Notes under the pieces: generated by a model | Databases searched by the model: none | Seen by the model: only the letters and a program-made list of their open reading frames with translations | Told to the model about the DNA's origin: nothing | Program-made: the position numbers and the translations under genes | Part shown: piece by piece, positions 1 to 12,470 of the stretch | Numbering within the stretch: position 1 is the stretch's first letter | How the letters are laid out: the number at the start of each line of letters is the position of its first letter | NCBI RefSeq assembly: GCF_023856365.1 | Contig: NC_064540.1 | Location: 9,639,691 to 9,703,690 of the forward strand | Direction: 5' to 3' | DNA length: 64,000 nucleotides | Source of the DNA: Brienomyrus brachyistius | Taxonomy: Eukaryota; Chordata; Actinopteri; Osteoglossiformes; Mormyridae

Positions 1-847
1 GATTATATAAAGATGGGCATTCGGGTTAAATCATGTGCTTTTCATCTCCGTGCTAAATATTATGTGTGATTATGTGTGTTTTGGCTTAGTTGATGTGTTA
101 ATCTTATATCTCTGTATGTCGCATATATTTAACACGCATGTACTTAAAAATAGCCCCCAAACTTCTCTTAGAGTCCTTAACTACCTTCATCATTGCCAAC
201 CATCGGAGTTTTATATCTACCTTGCATGACACTGGAAACAACACTTCTTTGCCATTGTTTAAAATAAAGCCCGTTGATGTACCACCTTGGCATTGTTGCT
301 TAGACTCCTCTTCTCCTTTTCTTTGTTTTTGTCACAGAACGACTGCAGCTTGTTTTCTCTTCTGCTGTCACTCGATTTGAAAAACCTGAAGGTCTCCCAT
401 GATTTTCACTTTATAGGAACGTGGGTCAAACTACGAAACCCTGACACAGCCGCAGCTGCTCAAAGGTATATGAAACTATTATGCACCTTTTCATTTTTAC
501 AAGACATTATCCATGCAGCAGATTTCATTCTGAAATGGGAAACAAACTGTGATCCATGGGTAAGAGTAGACTGTTATATATGCAGAACGACAATGTGATT
601 TTCAGATGTGATTTAAAGGTAAGAGCACACCATTTACCACCAGGATGCACAGAAATTGTTAGAAAAAGGAAGAGAATTGGAAAAGATATTGCAAAGACAG
701 TGTTGGTAGGTACAGAAGATTGCTCTTTGAGACTGCACACAGAGATGTGGCATGGCATGTTAGGTCACAGACTATTGCCCCTTTGGCATTTTAGTTAAAT
801 CCTGGCTTTATTTGTAGCTCTTTCGCTGGAGGAACAGGCAAAATACT
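1..847. other. Gene-free left edge
   Basis: Only short open frames occur here and none resembles a protein I know. Composition is ordinary AT-rich vertebrate intergenic or intronic DNA. I see no repeat or RNA gene. Confidence 0.5.
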
Positions 848-1001
848 GTTAAGGTCAGGGTTAGGGTTAGGGTTAAGGTCAGGGTTAGGGTCAGGGTTAG
901 GGTTAGGGTTAGGGTTAGGGTTAGGGTTAAGGTCAGGGTTAGGGTTAGGGTTAAGGTCAGGGTTAGGGTTAGGGTTAGGGTTAAGGTCAGGGTTAGGGTT
1001 A
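848..1001 (+). repeat. Interstitial telomeric repeat array
   Basis: About 154 bp of TTAGGG hexamers, with the G-rich strand on plus. They are mixed with the variants TCAGGG and TTAAGG, which often pair as the 12-mer TTAAGGTCAGGG. The array is embedded in unique sequence on both sides, so it is interstitial rather than a chromosome end. The minus-strand translation into Asn-Pro and Asp-Leu repeats follows from the hexamer and is not a gene. Confidence 0.93.
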
Positions 1002-1394
1002 TGTCTGATCCTAGCTGGCACGCTAAACCACAATTTAAAACTGCCAACAGTTAAAACAAAGTCATTATTATTGATCACTGTTTTATTTTATCGACCTGTG
1101 ATTTTAATAAAAAAATTAGAACTTTGGCTCTTAATGGAGTTTTTAAAAAATATCGAATAAAAAAAAACCCCATTTTAATTTTAGCAGTCAAGTAGATAAT
1201 TGAGTCCGACTTAATGGAGTGAATGAATAGAGGGGCCCGTTTCTAATCCCTGGGATGTTCTGGTATGTCCATAGGAGGTCTCCTCAATCCACCGCTACAT
1301 CACACTCCACTTTCCCTACCTTGGTCCCTCCTATCCACCTCTCTAAACCATCCTCCACACTCTTTCTTATTGCTGTCCTCCTAACTACACCCCA

Positions 1395-1665
1395 TCTAAT
1401 AACTTATTTTTCATGTTGTCCTCTTTGCTATCCTCCATGTTATCCCTATTCCGTCTTCCTTGTTATCTTCTATGCTCTCCCGCATACAATCTTCTATGCT
1501 ATCTTCCACATTGTCCTCAATGCTATCCTCCATGCCATCTTCCATGTTATCTTATATGCTACCTTCTGTGCTATTCTCTATGCTGTCTTCATTTTTATCC
1601 TTTCTGCTATCCTTCATGCTATCTTCTGTTTTATCCTCCATGCTGTGCTGTATTCCCTCTTCCAG
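1395..1665 (+). repeat. Degenerate 15-bp pyrimidine-rich repeat
   Basis: Units close to ATGCTATCTTCC follow one another at roughly 15-bp spacing and are strongly diverged. The period is a multiple of three and the pyrimidine-rich strand lacks stops, so several frames stay open and give Met-Leu-Ser-Ser type peptides. I treat it as low-complexity DNA and not as coding sequence. Confidence 0.7.
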
Positions 1666-1874
1666 CCGGCTTCCTGTTCTCCTTATCCATTCGTGCTTCA
1701 TCTTCCCCTTTTGGCTTGTGTTTTCCTTCATGCTGTTGCGTCCTGTTCCTCCTGTTTTCCTCCATGCTATTCTCTCCGATCATCTGTGCTATGCTCCCTG
1801 CATGCCTCCACACCACCTTTTCTCTCTGCTCCGTCTTGAGAAACTCTCTGGCTTTGCCTCCACTTGCCCACTGA

Positions 1875-2010
1875 TTGGACCAGCTGCTCCACTTAAACTC
1901 ACCAAGGCAACCACAAGAGGTTGCCTAGCAACAGTACTCCCCCCTCCACCACCGCCACCCCACCCCACCCCATCCCCTGGCCGGGGCTGTACAAGTGTAG
2001 CTATATAAAG
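1875..2010 (+). promoter_or_regulatory. Orphan promoter-like cluster (CCAAT, X-box, TATA)
   Basis: An ATTGG (inverted CCAAT) lies at 1875-1879. A palindromic RFX-type X-box, GTTGCCTAGCAAC, lies at 1920-1932, and a TATA box (TATATAAA) at 2002-2009. Order and spacing resemble a core promoter firing rightward at about 2030-2040. No recognisable coding exon follows, so the driven transcript is unknown. The TATA could be chance, although the 13-bp X-box palindrome is less likely to be. Confidence 0.35.
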
Positions 2011-2249
2011 CGGAGCGGGGGCGATTGAGCTTCCCTGATGCTGTGAGGTGCTGCTACAGTGATGCAGTGCAGTCTCTCTTGGTGGCTCTAGGTCACTCAC
2101 ATGTGTTTGCCGCCTTGTTCAGTGGCCATATGCTGACCTTCTTTTGGAAAGAGGCTTTGGTCGAGGGGCAGAGGAGAGTCCTCTCTGGGAAGGCCAGGGC
2201 CTACTTAATGCTTAATACCCAGAAGCCCATGGCACCCGCTGACAGCTAA

Positions 2250-5200
2250 CTCTGAGTCCCTGAGGGGATGGAGGAATTGAGCCCCAGTATGTTAATTCAC
2301 CTCTCTCTACATACGACATTCTCTATATGACAGAAATGAATGCCTGATCTGCAGGCAGAGGGTCTCACCTGGCGGCAGTTGAACAAAAAATGTGCAAATT
2401 AATATGACGTTATAAAACTACTTTTTCTTTTTTCCACCAGTATCCCCATTTAAAGGGTAATTTTCTAGTTGATTGAGGATAATTGGCTGTGTTATATCCC
2501 TGGCTATAAGTTGGGGCAACAGAAAGGAATGCAATAGTTCCATTCCTGATGTTGTCAGATGGAAGGATACTTGGGTGGATGGGTGGAGAGTTTATATTTA
2601 ATTATGTAATTCACTGACATGAGGCAGTTCAACAGAACCACAGTGTGACTGGAGAATGAGTTAGAGTCTGCATGAGATCAAAGAAAACTCCAGGGTACGA
2701 TACAGGCTATTCTGATAGCGGGCAGCAGGCCGAGAGGTAATGTGCAGGGCTGTCTTCTGTACATTTTGATCTTGTCAGGACCCTTTAAGAGTGGGCCTGA
2801 AGATGTAGGACCTGTGCCCCCCCCCCCTCAATAGGAAAGTGCCTTCAGATCTGCTAATGGATGCCTGATATCTGGTGAAATGTTCAAGCAACATCACACA
2901 GTGAAGCATCATCATCATCAGCAATGTGGGGGAACATTACATAGTAGACACTATCCTCCCCCCTCCTGCCCCCGCTTCTGTGCTTGCGTTTGCTGTTGGG
3001 GAGGGGAGGGGCCCTCCCGCTGCTTCTCCCGCGATGTCTCCTCCAGTTTCACCCTTTTAGGCATGTGTTAGCTTTGGAAGTTTCTGGACTGAAACGCGGC
3101 TATGGGAATCAGCTTCATCTTAATCTTCTCCCTGGCAGCCCTGCATCGCATGCTGGATCGGCGCGGACAGCTGGCGCGATCGTGGGCACAATTGAATCCG
3201 CAGGCCCCTCGCTGGCTTTTTGACGCACCAGCAAAAGCTCCTCTGCTTTGCTGTTGCTTTGCTTCAGATTCTACAGCACAGTTACACAGAAAATTTCTCA
3301 GGTGGCTTTATGCTTCCACATCTGCTTATTGCACTGTGTATTTAAACCATGTGATCAAGCCGCCATAATCTCACACTATCCTGTGTTCTGTACATTTTAA
3401 ATGATTGCGATGCAGAAACCAGTGTTCTGTTCCGAACTCCATGTTCGGGGGAAGGCGCCCCACGTTCAGTGTGGCTAAAACAGCTGATTCATGTGGCCCA
3501 GTGCCCGTTGGCGGGTCATGGTGCAGCGCACAGTGCCAGGGTGGGTCACTGCACGACTCACAGCATCAAGGGTGGGTCACGGTGAGGCTCACAGTGCCGG
3601 GAGCAGAGAGAATGACATTGCGGAGCACAAGCATTTGAATGCATAGGCACTCGTCTGCATGCAGACCCTGCAAGGACCTGTTACAGAGGAGGGTTGTTCA
3701 TCTGTCATGGCCATGGACTGCGGTCATGGATACATGCTCTGTGGGATCAGAGCCGCGGAGGATTTACACAGAGGCTTCCCAGCCTGCGACACTCCGGGAC
3801 CCTGGCCACTGTCGTGATCTTCTGCATGTCCAGTTTTACTTAGCTAATGTGGCTAAAGTCCTTCCAGCTGCAGTCTCCAAACACCACCTAATGGATGGAA
3901 GATTACACAGGGATTAATGACGGTAATCCCCAGCCAGCACTCTCATTGGACACAAGCTCTCCCTTGCAGGGGCCAATCATAAGATGCCCGGGCCAAGGCG
4001 AAGGACCAATAGCAACACACTCATAGACCATTCAAAGGCATGGATGTTGACGGCTAATGTTTTGTGATGCTGCCTTGGGATGATCATCCATACATTTAAG
4101 ATAATGATGGCTAGGAAACATCCAGGTCTTTTAAGGAGAAAATCTTTTGATGAAACTCCCAGCCTAAAATGGAAGAGCGATGTGAAGGTCAGCAACACTA
4201 ATAGGAAAGACGATGAGGTGTCATTACGCTAATTCGAGCACTGTTGTATGGCTTGAAATGTAGGATTGCTTTGCTGGAGGCCCAACAGGAGCCCTTGCAT
4301 TTTATGCTTCATTTTCCTGCCACCTGGATTTGCGTCCAGGTCCTGAAAGGCTGCAGCAAAAGCATCGTCCATAGTGAAGTGGGGGGTGGAGGAAAGGTGG
4401 GGGCAGGAAGGGGACGGAGTTTGGGAGGATCGGGAGAACACAGCATGACAGACAATCACTCATCTGTGTAGTGGCTTCATCTGCTCCTCAGAGGCAGTGC
4501 CACACTCTTCCAGTGACCCATTTACATGCGCAATTCTCACATTCCCAGGGATGACAAATGGATTGTGGCTCTCAGGGGAGTTTAATGAGTAAAACTGGTA
4601 GCACAGCGCCCCCTGGGGCAATGGAGGTGTTTATGTTTATCTGGCCCTGTGTGGTTTCTCTAGTTGGATCTAGGAGAAAGCTCTGGCAAGACCTTCATAG
4701 CTTTATGTAACGGATTGGTTAGAAAATCCTGCACTATTTTTCATGCCCTGTTTCTCTTCGCTCCTTAATTAACATTTATTTATTTTTATTGCAATTTCTT
4801 TGTTATTAATTTTTATTTTTATTTGTTATTCCATATATTTATCATGGGATGCAGAAAGTAGAAGTTCCCTCATAGCGTTCATCTTCATGAACACTGTGAC
4901 ACTGTACTTCAGAACTCACCTAAGGGTTCCTGCACAGCGCACAGATCAGGCAGCTTCCTGGCGCTTTGCACGTTCTTCCTGGAGCTGCTCCTGCTTCTTG
5001 TTCTGTTGAATTTCACTCTGTTTGTAAAAGCACCTCCCACAGTCAGCTGATGGCAGCCGGAGCTGCAATGAGCAGTGCCTACAAGGTGACTGAGGACACC
5101 TTCCAAGGCATCACCATCTGCACCGTGATATACCTTCTTTGGACCTCGGCCTGCAATCGAATTCGCTGTCCCCCTCCCATCCCTGCAATCTGGTCACAGA

Positions 5201-5273
5201 TAGGGGGCGCTGCTGTTCATTTTTTCAAGACAGCAAAAAGCTGCTTAGTCCTATGACTGCTTGAATAATGTAT
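2250..5273. other. Gene-free stretch
   Basis: No conserved protein, RNA gene or clear transposon is visible. A short poly-C run lies near 2818-2827. Direct imperfect repeats around GGGTGGGTCAC and CACAGTGCC occur at about 3500-3605. Confidence 0.5.
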
Positions 5274-5427
5274 CAGGAAGATGGGGGAATATGGATGATG
5301 AGGAGATTCTTAATGGTGGCAGGAAGATGGGGGAACATGGATGATGAGGAGATTCTTAATGGTGGCAGGAAGATGGGGAAACATGGATGATGAGGAGATT
5401 CTTAATGGTGGCAGGAAGATGGAGGTA
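5274..5427 (+). repeat. 46-bp minisatellite, about 3.3 copies
   Basis: Units beginning CAGGAAGATGG start at 5274, 5320 and 5366, with a partial fourth at 5412. Spacing is exactly 46 bp and the copies are nearly identical, differing mainly in GGAATATGG versus GGAACATGG. This implies a young local duplication. Confidence 0.9.
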
Positions 5428-5429
5428 CC

Positions 5430-8400
5430 TTGGGTGTCATGCACATCGTGATCCGTCTTACTTATTAATACCAGATAGTTTCCCATTTAACAATGATGTA
5501 GAAATGTAAGTATGTGTGAAGGATTTTGCTTATTATACTCAGTACAATTCAACTTCCTGACTTCCCTAAATAAAATCCTTAAAATGTCCAAACAACTTGC
5601 ACGACGTGCACAAACATGGTCTGGTTTAGATCTTGACAGTCACAAGATGCTAACAAAGCACAAAACCAATGTCATACAGTTTCGCTTACACAGATAAACA
5701 CACCCTCTAAACAGACTCAGGTCGACAGCAGTAGTATTGTGGCATCATAAGCATTCTACATAGCCTTGCTACTGTGCAAAGCACAAAACTTTCAAATCTC
5801 TGACTCCCAGGAACAATTAATATAAATCTTGTTTCGATCAATTCAGCGAATGGGGCGTTTGGTCAGCTATTCCCAGACTACGACCAGTTTACCTGCTGGG
5901 TGGCTAGCTAAGGCTGCGGCAATAGTAACCAGCGCCATGACACTGTTGTGTAGCATAGTTTTAAAGTGGGACATGTGATATGTTCTTGAATTTGTCTTTT
6001 TACTGGCTATTCCATTCCTCCTTTTTCAAGTGGCTCCAGCTGATTGGGTGGCCGTGATGTCCGTCAACAGGGCGGGACAGTAATCCCCACGTTACAAGGA
6101 GAGCTACGCATTGAATGTTGTATGTGTGTACATGCTGAAGCCCTTGGGAAAAGACAGATGATGTGACGGACGCTGAATAAAAGGGTGTCATTTTTGTTAT
6201 GTTTAGCCATTTTAGCTTGTTTGTAGACTAAGGACTATGACAGTATCGTTCATTGGACCCTTATGGAGATACGAATGTTGAGATCAGCATACTTTGAGCA
6301 GTGAGTGCTTTGTTATTAATGTAAACATGAAATTTACATTTTGACTGGCGGCCATGCTGAAGTGTTATTAATATTTTTATTTAAATGGCTTTATGATTGG
6401 ATAGTGTTTTTTTAATGGATGGAAACTTTTATATTACTTTTGTAAAGACACCTTTGGCTAGAATTTTTTTAATTTCATGATTTTTTTACTTGTGATTTTG
6501 GAAGTTTGTAAATGAGCAGAAGGTTCATGGAAGGGTCATCCTAGAGGGGGCGCAGGGAAATTAGGCACAATCTTTCCACAGTTTGGGCCTGAATTTCGCA
6601 AAGACTTTCCTCAGAACATTGCCCTGAAAGACAAAGTGCTGGTGACGTGTTTGTTCATGTCTGAGCAGGGACTGGTTGGTGCAGGATGCCTGTCATCTGC
6701 CCGGGGATCAGGCAGCTCGGAAGGCAAGAGAGTCTTCAGTTAAAGGGGTCACTTTGAGGGTGATGATGCATGATGATGTCGCGTGTTACTCTTTGTGATT
6801 GTGATGATGCCTGTCTTTTTGGTGTTTCCTGGGTGTTTTCTGTCTTTTGGGGAGGGGTGTCACATGTGCTGCCACATGAGCTCAAGTTCAGTGGGGTTAT
6901 GAGGGGGATGGTGGCATTACAGAGGTCTGTGTGACGGTGCAGAGGCTGTGAGGCGTGCCTCTGAGCTGTTACCACGGCATTCTGAGGACGTGTGAGGGCC
7001 CTGTACATGCTCACGGATTCTCATTCATGCAGCCAACTGGGGGGGGGGGGGGGTATGTTCAGAGGTCGAGGGACAGGGGTCACCCTCAGATTTTCTCTTT
7101 GTCTTCACTTTGGAGGCAATGCACCTTCCATTTGACCCTGTTCGTTTACACTCACCGTGACCCCTACCCCTGCCAGAAAAGAGCAATGGACAGAGGGGCA
7201 GCACATTGCCTATGAGTCAACACCTCCCTCCTGTCTCATTCTGCTCCCACAGACACAGCATTGAGCTAACAGCCCCCTAGAGGATGACAGCCCATCCCCA
7301 GCCTGTCTCTCGGCCAGTGCACTCTGCCATAAGCTACTATCAAGGACGGGGACAGACCCAACTGGAATGTGTGCCGCTCACCACCATGCCCCCAAGGGGA
7401 ATTCAGGTCATGTGGCTGCTGCTGCTGCAGTCATCTCAGAAACCCAAGATGGAAAGGAAATACTCATAACCCCCATGCACATGCACTTCCTGTTATGGGA
7501 CCCAGGTGGTGGGTTGTGGATGGAGAGGAAAATGGCTTACAATCTTTGCTTGATATGACAGCCAACCTCTAGTGGTCCTGCCTGAGGCACCCAAGCTTCA
7601 TGGCCAGTCCCCCTAACAGTCAGTGCCATGGCATTCTCCAGGCATTACATAAAGCATAACGCCCCCTCCTGGGCTGGAGGAGGCAGTGCGCCAGCTCTCC
7701 GCTGAGTCAGCTCTCTCTCTATTACAATCAGACATTTTGGACACTCGTCCAGAGAGTGATGAATGAAAACCGAGTCTGTTTTTGCTACACATGGCAAGCA
7801 TGCTGTGGTGTGGGGGGCACGTGCTAATGCTGACATCACTGGATTGTGTGCAGAGAAGTGCATCATTATGTAATATTGTGTTATATTGTAATATTGCTCC
7901 CGTCTCCATGTTGAGCTCCAAAATCATAATGGCTTAAAAACCAGAGGAGTCACCTTCGCCTGATGGTACAGCACCCCCATGTGGACGGAGGGAGTCCGGG
8001 CCCATTTCTGCATGAAAGCAGATCATAAATGTGAAACTCATGGTGGTTGCGGGGGGGGGGGTGGCATAGCAGGGGAACCCTAATACTCTCGTTCTGTGGT
8101 AGTATGGCCTTGTCGTCATGGAAACAGAAGTTTTTTTTGTCATGGGTGATTTTTACATGGCCTGATTAGTGGGATATGTGAGGACATGTGTGACTAGCTG
8201 TGTGTATGCTTGCGCGTGTATGTATGTATGTGTGTGTGTGTGTGTTTTATGCAGGATAAAACGGACAGGAGGCCAATCGCGTTGTTATGGTGGTACAGTT
8301 ACACGTGAGTTTAAGGTCCTCAGTCTGTCATGAAATGAGCTTACCTAACCGTGTAAACGTATCTGTACGAGAGTGTGCACGCTGCTGCTTATGATCCTGC

Positions 8401-9530
8401 AATAGTGTGACTCTATCTCACTACTTATAAATACGAGTGTCTTAAACCATCATTTTCTTTCTCTGGTACAGTACTGATGAGCATGTGTAGATCAACGTAA
8501 CACTACGGGAATCACTGAGTAAGCAGGGCACTACAGGCAGGTGGGATCCGACCTGAGTGCAGCTCACTGCAAATCCGTGAATCTTGCTGCAAATTCGTGA
8601 ATTTCGCTGTCATTTTGGTGCCACACCAAAAACTTACTTAAGTGAAAGTCATCGCACCAAACTGCAGCTCACTGCAGATCCGTGACGATGGCCGCAGATC
8701 CATATTCATTGTGCACTGAGAGTTTTCCCTAAGATGATTCAGGATCTTCAAACATATCCGCTCTAACCAAGAGAAGGTAGGATATGGTTCAGGTCAGGGT
8801 TAAGCCTAACCATGCATGTTAGGATGTAATTATGCTTTAAGCTTTAATAAATTTCATTATTTTATTAAGCAGACAGAAGGAAAAAGGTAATTCAGAGAAG
8901 ATCAACTCAGCAAAGTAAACATATCTGAATTGCATTTTAATAACTTCTAGTTGGGTGAAAACTTAATTAAGCCCCACCTCAGTGGGTGCCATTTTGTATT
9001 TGGTAATTACTGTTTAATGTCCCCTGAGCCGGGTTCGTGTGGTGACTTTCTGATCCAAGCTGCCTGCTGAACAGCACACAATTATGTTTTTTTTCCCTTG
9101 TTTCCAAGGTAATTTGGTCCCTGAAATTGCAACAGTCCCCCCCCCCCTCCCCCAAGCCGGTCCTTCATCGATTTCCTGTCTGTGCCTGGCCCTCTCTCTC
9201 CACTGGCCAGACCTTGAGAGTGACCTTGAGAGCTACACCCCTCCCCCACACTCATCCATCTTGACACCACTGTCCAGTCCGCCTGGTCGTTCACCACACA
9301 CCGGCGTGGCTTCCTGTACCATTTTCTTAAAGGGACAGACCATTCAGGCACTTTAAGGCCCTGGCCTACTTAGTGTCCTGTGATAGTCTCATGCATTGGG
9401 TATTGTCACCACTCAGTGACTGAATCAGCAGTCCAGGACCTGCTCCTCTGATGGCCTTCAGTACTCATGTCTTTGCTGCCTGACTGCTATTCTTGCAGCG
9501 AAAAAGACCTCAGAACTCCAGCTTTATTAA
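5430..9530. other. Gene-free stretch
   Basis: No coding exon is recognised. Poly-G runs lie near 7040-7053 and 8051-8060, and a short TG run near 8226-8245. A directly repeated phrase CAAATCCGTGAAT / CAAATTCGTGAAT occurs at about 8571-8600. Confidence 0.5.
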
Positions 9531-9534
9531 TCAC

Positions 9535-9660
9535 ACATCCATCTATGCAACTGCTTATCCTGGCCCGAGAGCGGGGGGCGGGGGGGCAGGCCTCGGGAGC
9601 CTGTCCTAGGCAGCACAGGGCACAAGGGTGGGGACACCTTAGGCAGGATGCCATGCCTTT
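9535..9660 (+). repeat. Fish dispersed repeat fragment
   Basis: The phrases CTTATCCTGGCCCGAGAGC and CAGCACAGGGCACAAGG, followed by GGGACACC and AGGATGCCA, match from memory the 3' part of a very common actinopterygian repeat. That repeat also seeds the minisatellite at 24111. No terminal structure is preserved here. Confidence 0.5.
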
Positions 9661-9964
9661 GGAGGGTATTAATTCAAATGAAATTTATTCAGAATGGAAG
9701 ACAGAAAGAGAGCAATAGACAGAGGGGTGGAACGTATTTTAACAAAGCAAAATGTGAAGCTGCTTCATTTCTTTCTTTGCAATCTCCATGTTACGAAGGT
9801 AGATCACCTGCACTCTGCAATCCTGACAATCTCATCCTCCCTGCCAGGGGCAATACCATCTCCAAAAGAAGAAAAGGAATCTCAAAGCGGTGGTTCTGAT
9901 CCCAGAAAACACACCTGTCATGCCCTTCTGCCCAGGGCACTCCTGGGCATGCAGGCAAGCCGCT

Positions 9965-9969
<5 letters not shown>

Positions 9970-10001
<32 letters not shown>

Positions 10002-10008
10002 AGGGAGG

Positions 10009-10056
<48 letters not shown>
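9970..10056 (+). repeat. GA-rich microsatellite
   Basis: About 87 bp of GA dinucleotides, interrupted by GGGA tetranucleotides at about 9995-10015. Long open frames across it, read as Arg-Glu or Ser-Leu repeats, are artefacts of the dinucleotide. Confidence 0.95.
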
Positions 10057-10059
<3 letters not shown>

Positions 10060-12160
10060 TTCACCAGCCTTTATTAATCCAGTCGACAACAGAAAGAAAC
10101 CCTACCACAATTAGCAAGATGGGTCATTGCTACAAAACTAAACAAAGGAAACAAGTAACCAAAAAAAAGGAAAAAAGAAGAATTAAACAACAAAAGTCCG
10201 CGATCCCAACACCTACAGAACCCGTAACTCTCCCCTCAGCTATACAACTGTCCCAAAATAGAAGAGCCTTGTCTAATCCTCCTGCACACCGGCACCGGAC
10301 CTAAGCCCCCCACCAACCTTAAAGATCACCGACACCCCAGCATACAACAGTTCTACCCACTTCACAAACGTATTCCCATTTGTGTGTTTGAAGCTCTGCT
10401 TGTGTTCCTCGTCCTGTTACTTTGTGGTTTCCCCACCGTGGTCTCTTTATGTGTGGTTTACCATTTTGTGTCCTGTTTTTCCTTTAGAATGTTTGTTTCT
10501 TGCAGCCATAGTTGGAGAGTCACCTCTGTTCCGCTTATACCATGCCCTGTGGTGACATGCCCACGCCACCACCACACAGCACCGCTGCCCACACTGCCAC
10601 CCACACCACTACTGTCCTTGCCACCACCCACACCTTCCGACTGCTTTTCGGGGTCTGAATCCTGTCCCAGGCAGCAGTGGGCCCACTGCAGAGAAGACCC
10701 ACTGCAGGGCACGCACACACACTCACATGCTCAGTTATATCATCATTACTTGTGTTATTATCCCCATATCGCCTTTGCAGGACATGCAGTGAGAAGCTGG
10801 ATGGAAATCTCACATTTCTCTCACATCTTCTAATCACTGAGATGCCTGCTGGTGTGAGACAATGTGGCCCCTACTTTGCTCTCTCTCCCTTACGAAAGGT
10901 GGGGGATGTGTGATTGGGGGGGCTTATCTCCAGCACTGGTCTGGAGGCTCAGAGGCCAAGGAATGCCAGGACTGTCCATGTGACAGTAGTCAGCAGACCA
11001 GGGAGTGGGGGGGGGGGGGATGGAGCCGTAGTGGCACTGAGGCAGGAGAAAGACTAGTGGAGCAGACGGGCTTAGGTGATGTGCAGCATGATCAGCGTGC
11101 TTCCTGATAGGCTCACATCTCAAGGGAAATCATGCCATTCAGGAGCCGAGGAAATGTCAGGGCTGGCTGGTAGACATCGCCTTGGTGACCTGCTATTGCC
11201 CAGAAACAAAACACCTCATGGAGGCCTGATACAGGGGAAGCCTGATTGAGGCCTGATCCCGAGGAGGCCTGACTGAGGTGTGATCCTGGGGGGGGGGGGG
11301 GGCTCATCCAGGGAAGGCTGATGAAGGCTTGAGCCAGGGGAGACTTGATGGAGGTCGGGAAGTGTCTGTCAGCACCAGCTGCAGCCCCATGGGGTTGGGG
11401 GTGAAGATGAATTCCCAGGACAGGCTGTGCGTGTAAATGAGGCAAATGTGAGCATCATTAAAGGTCCTTCCACCAGGTCCAGATCTGTGGTGCAGCATGC
11501 TGCTGCTGCCTTCCACATTTACGGCATATCCTTAAATGAAGATACCACGCAGAAAGGCAGACTCACTGAGCATCACCCCAAGGTTCAGTGTGCCACTACT
11601 GAAGAAAGACACATCTTAATGAATGAGTCAATGCCAGAGGTTGATGCACAGCTGCCATCACACTGCTAAGTATGTACAAGTGCACAGCTTCAGTCTGTGT
11701 AATGATCTATCATCAGATATTTATACTTTCACAGATATGATTCTTGATTTGTGATCACGCCACTCGATCTGCCTCTGATTTCATGTGACTCTGCCCCTTT
11801 GAACACGCTACGTTTTCGCTACACAGAGATATTTGTCTGCTTCCCTGTGTATCAATCTCAGTCCACAACAGCTGCTCACCTGGCAATGTGCCCAGCATCT
11901 GTACCACCTGCAATCCAAAAGGGCACTCAGGTTTGTTTCAGTATGCTGGTACAGCCAGCTAACTGATCTTTCCTGAGCAGAGGTGCAACAGCATCAAGCT
12001 GAACTCCTGCAGGACGTGGATGAAGGGTTGGCTGTCGGGACTGTGAGATTTCAGTCCAGGCCAATCTATGAGCCTGTCGATCAGCAGGTCAGCACAGACA
12101 GAGATTCCTCCATTTTACCACCATTTCAGCCATTAGCTACTTAAACAGCTCACACACACC
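10060..12160. other. Gene-free stretch
   Basis: No recognised gene. A degenerate short repeat around GAGGCCTGATCC recurs at about 11220-11350, with a poly-G run at 11288-11302. Confidence 0.45.
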
Positions 12161-12470
12161 ATGATAATGACACAGGTTTAACGCCTAAGCCTGTGAGCGG
12201 AATCTCACAGAATATCGCAGTTCACAAGTGCAGTGATAATGACATACTGCAGATTTAGCTCCTAAGCCTGTGAGCAAAATCACACGTGCAGTGATAATGA
12301 CACACTGCAGGTTTAACTGCTAAACCTGTGAGCGGAATCTCACAGGATATCACAGCTCACACATGCAGTGATAATGACACACTGCAGGCTTAACACCTAA
12401 GCCTTTGAGTGGAATCTCACAGGATATCACAGCTCACACATACAGTGATAATGACACACTGTACTCTAAG
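12161..12470 (+). repeat. Irregular tandem repeat of about 58-80 bp
   Basis: A core containing CAGTGATAATGACACACTGC, TAAGCCTGTGAGC and GGAATCTCACAGGATATCAC recurs five times with indels. Copies differ by several per cent, so this is an older array than the 781-bp and 74-bp ones. Confidence 0.8.

Noticed and set aside
791..1078. Asn-Pro repeat and Leu-Thr repeat proteins on minus
   Set aside because: Direct translations of the telomeric hexamer array; no gene structure.
1255..2008. Three overlapping long plus-strand frames rich in Met-Leu-Ser-Ser and Cys-Tyr
   Set aside because: A 15-bp low-complexity repeat in a stop-poor pyrimidine strand; all three frames are open at once.
9832..10114. 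Ser-Leu and Arg-Glu repeat proteins
   Set aside because: Translation of the GA microsatellite.
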